Positions 1-11,747 of a DNA stretch of 64,000 nt are shown here, piece after piece (within the stretch, counting starts at the first letter, position 1; each line of letters opens with the position of its first letter). The position numbers and the translations under genes are program-made. The notes beneath the pieces are model-generated. The model was not told the origin of the DNA. It did no database searches and saw only the letters and a list, made by a program, of their open reading frames with translations. This DNA comes from Adineta vaga. Taxonomy: Eukaryota > Rotifera. Where the stretch lies: assembly GCA_021613535.1 (NCBI GenBank), contig CP075495.1, positions 12,028,001-12,092,000 on the forward strand, given 5' to 3'.

Positions 1-2058
1 TATAATCTTATCAGAAATAGATTTATCACTTGAAGAATAAAATCATAATCAAATCTATACTGTCTGATAGAAAAAATAATTCTGATACCTGTATTCAACT
101 TTGCTTATTTCTTTTCCTGTTGAGAACTTTTTATGAAACGAGGGATACCTTGATTATGTTAGTTTATTTTTTTTTGTATGAGATTTAGATGACTTTTACA
201 CAGTAAAATATGTCATCTACATCCGTTCAAATGTAGACGGAGCTCTATGTCAATGTCCCTATTACTCTAATGGCACGTGAACGGAAACAATACTATCATC
301 AATAGACTAACATATAGATTTAATTCAGTTGTCTTACGCACAAAACATATGTGCGTGTGATGCATGCGTTAAATCAATTGAACAAATCTTGTATTTCTCA
401 TGAGATTGAACAATAAGCATTCTGTCAACTATCTTTTGACTTTGTTTTTCTTGAGACAATTTGTAAGCACTATAAATAAGTATTCATTTTACTGATCAGA
501 ACAACTTTCAGTAGAATAGAACATGCTCCAGACATTCAGCAATTGTAGCTAAATATATATGCGTGTGTGTCAATATAAAATAATATGCACTAAATAAATC
601 GTAATCTAATAAAGATTATCTTTAGTTATTCGTATTGAAATCTGATTCTAATTTGATGTGATATATGTTTATAAGATGATCGATGAACAAATATTGGTTT
701 ATTCTGTCACCTTACGCTAACATTTCTTGACAGATTTTTCCGGATGGTTAATAAATCGTTTTCTCTTCTTCTTCTCTTTTTCTTTTCCTATAATTTTTCC
801 GCTTTATTTCGCTTATTTAGCTCATTCTTTCTTGATGATTTTTTTTCTAATTTCGAAAAAAAAGTACTCGAGAACGTGAATTATGTTCATACGCTTTGCT
901 TTCTCGCGTGCGGTAGCAGAAACATCAGCAATGGATCTTATTCGCTCATGTCCTGTGTTCTGCGACATGCAATGAAACATGGGAAAAGAGAAAGAGAAGA
1001 CGACGACGATGGAGAAGAAGAAGAAGGGAAAGAAGAAGACGACAATGCTAAAACCGAAGCTATAGCAGAAGAAGAAGAGCTGGCTTGCCAAGCTCGTCAT
1101 CGCCCGCTATGTCGTCTTTTGTGTTATTCTTTCATGCAATAGAGTTTAGTAGCCAGCTATCCTTTTCTTCCTGATGTGACACAGTAAGAAAGAAGAGAGA
1201 CAGAGAAAGCAAAAGATGAAAGGGGAAGAGAAACGTAGAGTGACAAACGGGTAACTAACAGAGTTGTAGAGAGTGAGAGCACAACAAGAAACAACAATCA
1301 TTTTTATTATGATTATAATTTTGTTCGTTTTATATATACACTCCTCGTTGACGGCCTCTTTCTAAGTTTAATATAGTCTTTCGATCTCTTGTCATTACGA
1401 TATTAATGGTAATAATAATATAAATAAGTGAAGTGATAGTGATCTTCTTCTAGAATAGAAGGTTAAAGGACTTGTAAATATAAAAGCATATTAACAAAAA
1501 AAAGCATCAAAAGAAGACGGAGAGAGATGTATATGAAAAAGGAACATTTTTTTCCATTAATCAATTGAACATCGAATAACAGTAAGTGTGAGAGGATGGC
1601 AGCAATTAGCTCTACTGAACATGAATGAAAAAGAGAGAAAAAAAAGGAATGACACTTTTTTTTCACACTAAGTATGTTCAGTAACTTTCAACAAACAGTT
1701 TTTTTTCTTCTTTTCTTCATCTAGTAATTCATAGTTAACTTACATAGTATTATTGGCAATATTTTTCTTTCTATTATCTCTTTTTCATCAGATGTCAACG
1801 ATAGGAATAAAACAGAAGCCAGCTTCATTTGTATTTGTATAAGATCAACAAAAAAAAAAGAAAGAGAAGATGAAGTGAATTCAAGGTATTTATTTCACTA
1901 ATGACTTCCTTTTTTAAAACTTCTGAAAGCAGTTATTCTCATGATTCGCATATTAGCTTTTTTTTCTATCGTTTCTTTTTTTTGTTCATAACATTCTAGA
2001 TGTAAAAGAAAACATCGATTTCATGTTTTAATACTTCATAGAATATTGCTTACTTATC
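1..2058. other. 5' intergenic stretch, no gene recognised
   Basis: AT-rich sequence upstream of the exchanger gene. Open frames around 744-1142 on both strands are made of purine/pyrimidine-biased low-complexity sequence (Glu/Asp/Lys runs on one strand, Phe/Ser runs on the other) and match no family. Short poly-A and poly-T tracts are scattered through it. It probably holds the promoter and 5' UTR of the gene starting at 2059, but no specific element can be supported. Confidence 0.6.
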
Positions 2059-4253
2059 ATGATCCGACGACAATACATCTTAATCGTTTTATTTACGGTT
2101 ATATTTCAAATATTTTTCTCACAAACAAATACTCTTTCATTAAATGAAACAAATTCAAATGACCTATCTACGACAACAATATCAACAACGAATAAATGTG
2201 AACCAGCATCGATTGATGAATTTCCACAGTTATTTTTTACGAATGAACAACGTCGTCAAGGTGGAATTATTGTACATATTCTTCTTATTCTCTATTCATT
2301 TGCAGCAATTGAAATTGTTTGCGATGATTATTTTGCTTCAGCACTAGAAAGAATCAGTTATAATTTCAACTTAAAACCGGTATGTATTTCAAGTTAATAA
2401 GATGCCAACATGCAATCTTATATCTATGTATGTATTTGTAATAAAAGGATGTCGCTGGGGCAACTTTTATGGCATTGGCAACATCAGCATCAGAATTTTT
2501 TACATCGATAGTTGGTGTTTTTTTTGTTAAATCGGATATTGCTTGTAAGTTAATTGCACATTTTTCTTCGTCCCAACTAAAAAAAAGGAAAGTCCTTTGA
2601 TACTCGATGCCAAATAATTTACATAAATATATTTAATTATATGCTTGGGTGAAATAACTATAGTCTATTTTATTTAGATACAGACTATAAACTTAGGAAC
2701 ACTATTTTTCTTCTTCTTGATGTATACTGAATAAAATAGAAGTTTTCCCTTTTGATTTGATTAGAAATTAAATTCGAGAGTTTTTTATTTCTTTTTTAGT
2801 GGGTACCATTCTTGGTTCAGCCGTATTCAATATTCTGTTTGTCATTGCCTTATGTGCACTGATATCAACAAGTGTATGTCAAATTGATGGCTATCCAATT
2901 GTTCGAGACGCTGGTTTTTATTGTATTGCCGTTGCTGTTCTATTCATAATTATATATGATCAACGTGTTTATTGGTATGAAGCATTTGCATTAGTTTTAC
3001 TGTATTTTGTATATGTTGGTATATTAAAATTTAATGATCGTTTTTCACGTCTTATGCGTGGCAGCTCAACGAATCAAAAAACAATGACTGGTATTTCAAA
3101 TGAAGAACATCAAGAACAATTACAGTCTTTAAATAATAGTGTAGAATTAGAACAACATCTCTCAGCACGTGCTCGATCTGTTTCCGAATCTGTTATGATG
3201 AATGCAAATACACATTCAATAACAACAACAAACGACATGAACGATATGAAACAACATGTACCTTATAAACCATGTAAAAAACGTCTAAATGAAACAACAC
3301 ATAATCGAAATATAGTTGCTGATGCAACGGAAATTTTTGATCCATTGAAACTACCCACTAAACGATATAAAATCTTTAAATGGATTATAATGTATCCTGT
3401 TCGTTTATTAATGCATATTACCATACCTGATTGTCGAAAAGAAGTTTTTCATAATTATTATATGCTCACATTTGTAATGTCAACTATTTGGGTAAGAAAT
3501 AATTGAGAGTAGAGAGAAAAAAACTAACAACAAGGACATTTCATGTTTTAAAGACCAACAAAGAATTTCCTTTTTTTTTCTATCTAGAGAAGATAATCAA
3601 TGATGAACATAATTGCTTCTCTTTTTTTATTCCAGGTCGCTGGTCTTGCTTATCTTCTCGTATGGCTTGCTGTCATTGTTGGGTATACTTTGAATATACG
3701 AGATAATATTATGGGTTTAACAGTATTAGCATTTGGTTCATCAATAGAAGAAATTTTTTCTGCTATTGTTATGACACGTCGTGGTCATCCAGAAATGGCT
3801 ATTGCAGGTTCTATCGGCTCGAATGTCTTTGATATTTTAATGGGCTTAGGTATTCCATGGTTATTTCGTAATTTAATGCGTTTTACTTATCAACCACCAC
3901 CAATTGAAACAGTATCGATTATGGGTAGTGAGGCTATAACTTCTTTAACAGTTTCTGCAGATTCTGGCAATGGTATAACAGGTGATATGTTAACATCTAT
4001 GAATGACAATGGACCATTTTATGTTGAAATTCACTCTCGAGGTTTAGTTTATTCAACAATCGTTCTTTTCAGTGCACTTATTATATTTCTTCTTACATTC
4101 TTTGTCAATCGATGTCGTTTAACAAAATTTTATGGTGTTTTTCTTATCATTGTTTGGTTGTCTGTCATCACTGTCATGTGCCTATTTGAATTGAATTTTT
4201 TTGGTTTGGTTCATTTTCCAGCGTGTGCAAGTAAAAGCATAAATACTGTTTAG
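2059..4253 (+). CDS. K+-dependent Na+/Ca2+ exchanger (SLC24/NCKX family)
   Basis: Four exons: 2059-2379, 2448-2544, 2800-3491, 3636-4253, giving 575 aa with all junctions GT/AG and in frame. NCKX proteins exchange Na+ for Ca2+ and K+ across membranes. The protein starts with a hydrophobic signal-like segment, followed by an N-glycosylatable loop. The alpha-1 repeat (ATSASE, Glu123) is in exon 2, a hydrophilic cytoplasmic loop of about 150 aa is in exon 3, and the alpha-2 repeat (GSSIEE, then GSNVFD with Asp436) is in exon 4. Length fits the 500-660 aa usual for NCKX. The usual alpha-2 GTSIPD reads GSSIEE, so the key Asp is replaced by Glu409 and the Pro is lost; alpha-1 also has Ser for Pro (SASE for SAPE). 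The subfamily (NCKX1-6) cannot be fixed by eye. It is convergent with the MOCS2 gene 70 nt downstream. Confidence 0.94.
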
Positions 4254-4323
4254 AATATTTTCTTTCGTTGTTTGTATTGGTATTTTTGTGAAGTAAAATA
4301 ACAGAACAAAAAACAAATCATAT

Positions 4324-5227
4324 TTATTTATTTTCTTTCCAACAAGATGAAATTGTTGATGTGTTGTTGTTGTTGTTATTATTATTATTTTCATCATCTT
4401 CATAAAACTCCTACAAGAAAAATAATTTAATTGAGCATCGATGCTTATATATATATATATATATCGATCGATAGATTCACAAGAGGGAAAATAGAGGAGA
4501 AGAAGAAAAAGAAACGAAAATTACTTTTTTCCATATCGGAATAGTTGCTTTGAGTTGCTCGATAAGAAAGGAAACGGCGTCCAAAACATCACGACGATGA
4601 GGTCCCGAAACATAAATAGCAACGGATGCTTCACTAATGGGCACGTCACTAATACCCAAAATATAAAAGAAAGACGAAATTAAACATTATTGAAAAGAAA
4701 AGAAAATCGCGACTATGTTATTAATCTCTTTTAAGATTGAGAAAATAATTCAACTTGCAATTTCTTATCTTCTTTTTCCTTTTTCTTGATCGATTTACAT
4801 ATTTCTCTTAATCTATTCTTATTACTCAAGTGTCATTAGCACTAATTCCACATTTCCGTGGTGTTCTGTTTCTTTTCTATGAAAAAAGGATATTTTTAAT
4901 CGTGTGCAAACCCTAAACGATGGCAGATGGCTATATGTTTAATATCTGTGAACCGTCGTCGAGCATCATCACATAATCGATGCAGTTCTTGTAAAGCCAT
5001 CGATTCATAAGCTTCATAGAAAAGACGAGTAACTTGACGACCTTCAAAATTATCTCTTGTAATACCTTTTAAAAGAAAAAAAATAAGATAAACTAGTTAA
5101 TAAATAATCTTTTCAAGTATTCTTGCAAACCAATAAATGATGCGACAGCACCACAGGAAGAAGCAAGAACTTGTTTATACAACTCGTCTAATTGAATTGA
5201 TTGAGTTTGAAGATAAATATAATTCAT
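4324..5227 (-). CDS. MOCS2B: Molybdopterin synthase catalytic subunit (MOCS2B / MoaE)
   Basis: Exons in transcript order: 5227-5131, 5065-4912, 4648-4525, 4410-4324; 153 aa. It is the large subunit of molybdopterin synthase, which adds two sulfurs to cyclic pyranopterin monophosphate in Mo-cofactor synthesis. MoaE landmarks include GITRDNFEGRQV, YEAYESMALQEL, ICHRLG, SVAIYVSGPHRRD and the lysine-containing KATIPIWKK near the C terminus. A low-complexity Asn run (about 8 Asn) sits close to the C terminus. The start codon lies 10 nt after the stop codon of the MOCS2A frame in the same exon, so the two subunits appear to be encoded on one dicistronic mRNA, as in other animals, but without ORF overlap. 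Confidence 0.95.
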
Positions 5228-5237
5228 TTTTTTTTGG

Positions 5238-5647
5238 TTAACCACCACCAAACGGTGGAAGAAGTGCTATTTCGCTCTGTTCAGTAAATTGAATTAAATC
5301 ACTCTCAAGAAGATATTGTTGATTAACAGCCAAACGAAAAGTATTTGTTAACAGAAACGATTTCAATCTGAGAGAAAAGAAGAATAGAAGAGGAAAACGC
5401 TGAAGATTAAGTTTATTACATCGGACGATGTTCAATGATACGATCGAGTATACTTTGTTGAGTATAGGAAATTGAAGAATCAAAATCAAGTTTTTCACTT
5501 GGTACACCAACTAATTCCCGCAATCGACCAAAATAGATTATTGTGACCTTAAAGAAAAGTCACGATTCCTATTCAATTATTTAACTAATCGAAGCAAATT
5601 ATCCGCTAGCATTTCCTTTCTTATATCCTGACCTGTGTTGTTGACAT
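5238..5647 (-). CDS. MOCS2A: Molybdopterin synthase sulfur carrier subunit (MOCS2A / MoaD)
   Basis: Exons: 5647-5633 (15 nt), 5547-5420, 5367-5238; 90 aa, matching the 80-90 aa of MoaD proteins. Ubiquitin-like fold; the C-terminal Gly-Gly is thiocarboxylated by MOCS3 and donates sulfur inside MoaE. It begins MSTTQVTIIYFGRLRELVG and ends IALLPPFGGG, with the required terminal Gly-Gly plus one extra upstream Gly. The first coding exon is only five codons long. A splice-acceptor-like ctag lies 18 nt upstream of the ATG (complement of 5666-5667). An out-of-frame ATG overlaps four bases before the chosen start. The third exon runs straight on into MOCS2B. Confidence 0.93.
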
Positions 5648-5880
5648 TGCATTGTTAGAATTTATCTAGAATTAAAAGTCTGTTGGATAAAACAAAACAG
5701 TTTCTATTCAACTATTCAATTTCGCTAGGAATTATTTTCTTTTGATAGGAAAAAAACAAACAAACAAAGAGCTCACACGAAAAATAGATAAAAAAGAAAC
5801 ATCTCTCGACCTTGTTAATTATTGTTCGTGTCGTACTATTTGGACGGAATTTAGAGAAATAAAAACTCGTGATTAATCAA

Positions 5881-6784
5881 TTAAATAATACGTGATATTT
5901 GTTTGTAAGAAAATGTACGTTGATGATTATTTAAAAAGATTAATCGATCAGTTACAAAATGTCTTAATCGACAGAGAAAACGACATGGACTTGTTTCGAT
6001 CAAATACGTCCACCAATTGGAAAATAAATCCGATAGAGTAAATGGCGGATAACCACCTGAAACAAACGAAAAGTATCTCATATAAATCAATAAATATGTT
6101 ACTATCATTACCATTGATATAGAGAGCAAAACAATATCCATCATAATTTTCACCGTTGATACAATAATAATATGGTAGATGTACGCGATATTGAAAATTT
6201 CTTGATTGATAAAATTGTATCGCTTGTTTATTCGAATATAAAACATGTAAATAAACAGCTTTACATGTCACACGTTTGTGTACCATATTCAATAATTGTT
6301 GTAAAAGAATACCGGCTAAACCTTGTCGTCGATATTCTTTCGCAACACCTAAAATCAATATGTAACAAACAGGTGTTGTTAAAGAAAATGATTTATGTAA
6401 AATTGCTTGATCTTCACGATTACAATTGCCTAACGATAGAATATCAGCAACAACTAAACCAATTATCCGTTGTGTATACGTTTCACATGCAGCTAGAGCG
6501 AAATATTTTGAATCATGTGCTATGTCATCATACCATTTATCAGGATATTCAACTGGAAACCAATCACAACAAAGAGTTTTCACTTCAGATTGATCTCCAG
6601 GACGTAAGAAACGAAATGAAACAGATAGATTGCTATTCGGTAAAATATGTAATTGTTCAATAGAGAAAGTATCGGACGTATTCAGGTTGACTGCTATTGA
6701 TTGAGATGATGTTTGCATACGATGTTTCGAATGTTGATTTTGATTCGAGCAATTTTCAATAGAGTCGTCCGTGACTAAATACAT
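5881..6784 (-). CDS. NAA60: N-alpha-acetyltransferase 60 (NatF) homologue
   Basis: Two exons: 6784-6112 and 6056-5881; 282 aa (human about 242). NAA60 acetylates N-terminal Met of transmembrane proteins on the cytosolic face of Golgi membranes. A GNAT fold is recognisable: CCDWFPVEYPDKWYDDI, YILILGVAKEYRRQGLAG (acetyl-CoA binding Q/R-x-x-G-x-G/A variant, RRQGLA), VYLHVLYSNKQAIQFY and LPYYYCINGENYDGY. After the intron, GGYPPFTLSDLF corresponds to the start of the family's C-terminal membrane-associated helices. The N-terminal 60 residues are polar and not conserved; the internal Met at about residue 23 is an alternative start. An acceptor-like ttcag lies 14 nt upstream of the ATG. Confidence 0.93.
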
Positions 6785-7002
6785 AGAAATAAAAACGTCT
6801 GAATTATTAATTCACTTACTTGATAGTTTTATAGATTCCTGGAAAATGACGATAATTCGTCGATGATCATCTAAACTAGAAAAAATAAATCAAATATAAT
6901 TCGATGTAAAAGAAATTTTGAATTTTCTAATCTATTTTCATAGTTTAATATACAAAATACAAAAAAAAAGAAATTACATTGATTGACGAAAATAATATCT
7001 GA

Positions 7003-7571
7003 CTAGTTAGCATCAATATGAGTTATCATTGGTAATCGATCACCCGAAAAAAATCGTATTGTCATTGTCGAATTTACACGTTCCATTTCTTGTCCAAATA
7101 CTTTTAAACGTTCATTAAAATCTGTTTGAAGTTGACGTTTTTCGACATCAGTTTGACATTTGTTTCGTCGTGATAATAATTCTCCTGCAGTCATTCGAAG
7201 ACGTTGATTAAGATAATCAGGTGCCAATCGTACTTTGATACAATCACTACCATCATTGATTAAAACTTCTAATTCAAATTCATTTTTAACAACACGTGGA
7301 TTAGCTACCATGGTTGAAAAAGATCCTTTGATAAGAAAATCTTGAAAATCAATAATTGAAGATAAATTTTCTCGTCGAATAATAGATATGTATGTATAAG
7401 GTAGACAGATTTTAATAGTTGGTACAGATGGTTGAACAACAGGATCTGAAGGAAATAGATCATCGTAGGAAAATGATGGAGCAAAGTTTATGTGAGATGA
7501 ACGAGTTTCTTCAACATCTGAAATTAATATAAGTTCTTCAAAATCATCGAATGTGGATGAAATTTGATTAT

Positions 7572-7603
<32 letters not shown>

Positions 7604-8799
7604 GCTGTTGTCAGAGTCGTAGAATAGGATGAAGGTGGATTATAATCAATAGAATTTGATGCCAAATGACTATCATCGTGAATGACACCATCTGCATAAG
7701 CTTGACGAATGAAATCATCCATTTCATCTTCATTTTCATTTCCATGAGACAACTAAAAACATCAGTGATAGAATAGAAGTTAAATAGTTTAATGATAAAG
7801 ATAACGAACCGCTTGATTTGTTTGTATATCAGGTACTGTTGTAGTTGAATTATCTAAACTAATTTGTATATGAACTTTTGTATTTAATCGATTAAATCGT
7901 ATTCGACTTTCATCTAAATGTGACGCTGTTTTTGATCTAAAATATGACAAGCATCACATAATTTGATTAGTTTCATTGATTGAACTTACAATGATGTTAA
8001 TGCTGTTTCGAGCGATGAATTTTTCTCAAATAAATTTTCAGCATAACCACCAAGTATTTGTGTATTTTTCGATGTTAACAGTAACATACCACGACGAAAA
8101 ATGACCGGACCAGAAACAAGAATCTATAGAAAAGAAATCAAATCTTCTCAAAACATTGATAAAATTTACTTTTGCACCAGGTAATATTGTATCTCGGTCA
8201 AGACCATTGATTGATTCATACTCTAATCCTCGAAGAATCGTTTTTCCATCCGTTAAGTCCAAATAGAGAACACGTTTCGGTGGTGGTGGCTAAATATTAA
8301 ACCACATCTTTTTCTTCATTCTGTTAGTCTTCAAAATTACTGCGTAATAATCAGACACACTTACTCACTTTCCATTGTTGAGTTTCTGTTATATCTGTAT
8401 CAATTCGTTCATTATCATTTTGATCACCATGTATATCCATAACTTGACTATAATAAGGTTCTGATATACATAAGATACTATTGATCTATACCATAACAAA
8501 TGGATTTATTTTGTTTTTACAAATACGAAAAGAATTACTTGTAGTGCATATTTTCCAGATAATTGAACTTTTTTCGCATTTAAATCTAAATCATTAGGTA
8601 AACAAGAAGCATCAGCAATCAAAGCAATATCTGTATGAAGCCATTGATTATAAATTTTTTCCAAAGTATAACTATTTGTTAAATCAGCTAATTGAAATTG
8701 ATCACGTAACCAAACTAAACATGCTTGAAGCCATATTGATGGTACATCGAATGAATATTTTGAACGAAATGCACGACGAACATTATCAGTAACATTCAT
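7003..8799 (-). CDS. RMI1: RecQ-mediated genome instability protein 1 (RMI1) homologue
   Basis: Six exons: 8799-8539, 8485-8369, 8289-8170, 8123-7990, 7936-7810, 7752-7003; 502 aa (human 625). RMI1 scaffolds the BLM-TopoIIIalpha-RMI complex that dissolves double Holliday junctions. The N terminus has the three-helix region (VPSIWLQACLVWL, YNQWLHTDI) and OB-fold segments (KYALQ, LYLDLTDGKTILRGLEYES, LPGAK, RRGMLLLTSKNTQILGG). The C-terminal exon carries a second OB-like domain, the RMI2-binding region in vertebrates. Between them is an acidic, disordered linker with a run of about 14 Thr encoded by a TTG/TTA-type trinucleotide repeat (7562-7610). An acceptor-like attttag lies 4 nt upstream of the start codon. 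It is the fifth gene in the co-directional run. Confidence 0.87.
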
Positions 8800-9157
8800 G
8801 ATACTAAAATATTGAGAGAATCGGGGTTTTTTTTGTATGTTTTGTTATTAACATGAATAGGTTTATTTTTGTCAAATAGATTAGAATATACAAGAAGAAG
8901 AAGAAGAAAAACAATTTAAAATGTACGTTTTTTAAAAGAAAACAATAACCAAGAAAACAATGTAAATTCAATGGTTTAATTACTGCGTGATAGAGTTCTT
9001 GAAAAATAGAATTTCTTTTACATTCAATAATCATGGCAAAGTATATATATGACTGTATAGTGTTAAGAATAAAAGCAATTGATTTGTATTGATAAAGGAT
9101 CTGACAAGACGAAAATTTCTTCGATCAATTTTAGCATTTGGTTTTCTTTTGAATCAT
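8800..9157. other. Spacer between LRR-Ig gene and RMI1
   Basis: About 360 nt between the stop of the LRR gene and the RMI1 start, both on the minus strand. It probably holds the 3' UTR of the former. A poly-pyrimidine tract and attttag (minus strand, ending at 8804) lie directly before the RMI1 ATG. No open frame with recognisable content. Confidence 0.5.
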
Positions 9158-11256
9158 TCAAGAAATTGGACGTTGTTCACCATACATAATTAAACGTTCG
9201 GGTTCATTAATAAGTTCATCATCATGATCTCGATGTTGACCATGAAATGTTCCGATACCACCACTTAATTGACCGCTTGTTAAAACATTACCTTGATCTC
9301 TTGTTATAGGTTGACTGAAATTAGTTAATGCTAATAAAGCAGAATTATCTGCATCATCAAGTCGACCAATACCGGATGCATCTAACGCTACTGCTAATGA
9401 TGTATGTCCAACATACGGTGTACGATCGATGGAAGTCATCAATGATGTTGATTCAATATTTGATTCATCTTCTTCACTGATCGATGTAATACGATGTTGA
9501 CGTAAATATGAAAAAGTTGTTGGTGAATAACGATGTAAATCGCCAAATTGTTGTTGTTGATATAAATAATTTGATGGAAGTGGATGACCAGTAGTTACAC
9601 CGCAATAATCACGTAAAGAATTAACTTGTGTTGTTAACATATTCATACCAGCACGCATTAAATTACCTGGATTACGTAGTGAAGATACTGTTTGTACACG
9701 CATTGTATTTAAACGTTGTTGACTGGATTCACGAAATGAATGTAGATAAGCAGCTGAACTAGAATATTCGAGAAATTTTCGATTTACATCAATCTGTTTT
9801 TTTTTTATTGAATAAAAGAAAACTTTACGTTTCAGCAGCTTGTCGAATTGTTCCACCAGCATGTTGTACACCATAATTGAATAATTCTGTTGCGCGACCC
9901 ATTGTTTGTCCCATATGTTCACTGACTTGTTGAACACCCAATCGAAGTTTATCACGTACTTGTTCAAGTGTACCACTAATATTGGCTGCTGCCAATGACA
10001 ACCATTGATTTAATTCAAAATTTGGTGGAGTACGTGCAGCACTATTAGGTGCCATAGTTGGATAAATCGGTGGCGTTTTTAAATGATCACCATTGTAATA
10101 TGTACGCTTTAATGTTATACACAATGCACCAGCTACAAGTGCCATAAAAAGTCCGAAACTCATCGTATAGATAAGTTGCCATAGAGCACGATTTTTGACA
10201 TGACTTTCAATATCAAAATTAAATTCATAAGTATATATTCCAAGCATATTTACACCAGAACATGATATACGATTTTGTAAAGCAGCACGTGCTTGTGTGA
10301 CTGATAATTGATTTTCATTAAATGCATGTAATGTATGTTCAGTTCGTGCTGTTAATGGACCAGCTAATGCTGTTATTGTCACATATATTGAATCATCATT
10401 ATGATTAAATGATAATAAATCGATATTAGTTGAATTCATCGATGTTAAATTACCAAAAGGTGTTGACCAAATGATGATCGGTGGTGGTTGTGCATTTATA
10501 GGACAGATCAAAGTAAAAGTTGAAAAACGATAATATGATTGTAAGGAAGTCTGAATAAGATGTGGATCGTAATATGGTGCCATACAATTATTATTTTCAC
10601 TCTAAATTATATAAAAACGAACTTATTTTGATTGATCATCAATTTCATAGACTTACGGCTCTTTGTGGAATATTCGTAGCTTTTTCACATATAATTCGAT
10701 ATTTTTCCATTGTACATTGACAATCAAGTGGATTATAATCCAATTTAATATTTCTATCAATTAATAATTCAGGTAGAATACGTTTAATTCGATTATGTCT
10801 TAAATCAATTTCTTTTAAATTTTGAACATGAATAAAAATTCGTGCATCAAGAATTGTTAATCGATTATTAGCTAATGAAATTTGTTCTAATGCATCTGGT
10901 AAAACAATTGTATCTGAATTAAATTGTTCCAAATTATTTGATTCAAGTATCAATTGACGAAGATTTGATATTGTACGTAATTTCGACGTAAATATCATCG
11001 ATTGAAATTCATTTCGACTTGCATTTAATAAACGAAGTGTCAATGGATAAGTATCAATTTTCAATGTATGTAATCGATGATTGATAAGAAAGAAATTTTC
11101 AAGATATGGATGATTTAAAATACTTTGATAAGTAATATTATTTGATTTAAAATGTGCATCACATATCCATGTTGATGATAATGTTGAATAACATTGACTG
11201 TTAACAACAAGTGGAATGATGTTGATGAAATAGAAAAAAACATAATGAATAAACAT
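9158..11256 (-). CDS. LRR and Ig-like domain single-pass membrane protein
   Basis: Three exons: 11256-10657, 10601-9829, 9758-9158; 657 aa. It has a signal peptide (residues 1-20), about five leucine-rich repeats (motifs such as LRQLILESNNLEQF and LKEIDLRHNRIKRI), a short LRR-CT (NPLDCQC), and an Ig-like domain with the Cys pair LIC...RISCSG. A transmembrane helix follows near residue 340 (IYTMSFGLFMALVAGA), then a cytoplasmic tail of about 290 aa rich in Ser/Gln with no recognised domain. The layout resembles kekkon/LRIT-type neuronal adhesion or receptor proteins, but orthology is not claimed. Its ATG abuts an acceptor-like ttcag, and only 25 nt separate it from the stop codon of YAE1 upstream. 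Confidence 0.85.
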
Positions 11257-11281
11257 CTGAAAAAGAACAAAACAAAGATAT

Positions 11282-11689
11282 TTAAGTTGATTTCAATGAA
11301 ATCAATTCAAGTTTTATTTTTAATAAAATTTCATCAAATTGTATTCGTAATCGTTTCAAAGTTTCAATCTGTTGTTCTTCATTGATTTCATCTGGACTTT
11401 TCAATTGAGTTAATGTCAATTGAAATTCATTTTCGAATTGTTCAAGTTCTTTTCTCAAGAGTAAATTCGAAAAATTTCGTAAACGTAAACGTTCTTTTTC
11501 ATAATTATAATCATAGACTAATGAGTTTATCAATGAATAACCACGAATAAATCCATTTTCAAATGCATCTTGTTCGCTCGATTCCAATCCTTCACGAAAA
11601 CCATCTCTATATCGAAGACTTTCAATCAATTGAACATCATGACGAGCAACAGTAAGATCATCACCTGTCTCATCAAATATATCATCCAT
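11282..11689 (-). CDS. YAE1: YAE1 domain protein (cytosolic Fe-S target adaptor)
   Basis: Intronless, 135 aa. Yae1 with Lto1 recruits the ABC protein Rli1/ABCE1 to the cytosolic iron-sulfur assembly machinery. The family's glycine-spaced motif is present: RYRDGFREGLESSEQDAFEN then GFIRGY, after an acidic start MDDIFDETGDD like that of animal YAE1. The rest is a charged helix. The ARMC7 stop is 58 nt upstream and the LRR gene starts 25 nt downstream on the same strand. A pyrimidine tract ending caatttcag lies 2 nt before the ATG. LTO1 has a related motif but a different N terminus, so YAE1 is preferred. Confidence 0.85.
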   Translation of the reverse strand: MDDIFDETGDDLTVARHDVQLIESLRYRDGFREGLESSEQDAFENGFIRGYSLINSLVYDYNYEKERLRLRNFSNLLLRKELEQFENEFQLTLTQLKSPDEINEEQQIETLKRLRIQFDEILLKIKLELISLKST

Positions 11690-11747
11690 ATCTGAAATTG
11701 AAAAAAGAACGATGAATATATTCGATGTGTTTTGTTTTTCTCAATTT

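Noticed and set aside
744-1142. Open frames on both strands of the first kilobase
   Set aside because: Low-complexity composition (acidic runs on one strand, Phe/Ser runs on the other), no family match, no exon structure.
6172-6663. 163-codon plus-strand open frame
   Set aside because: Antisense shadow of the NAA60 coding exon, whose GNAT motifs are unambiguous.
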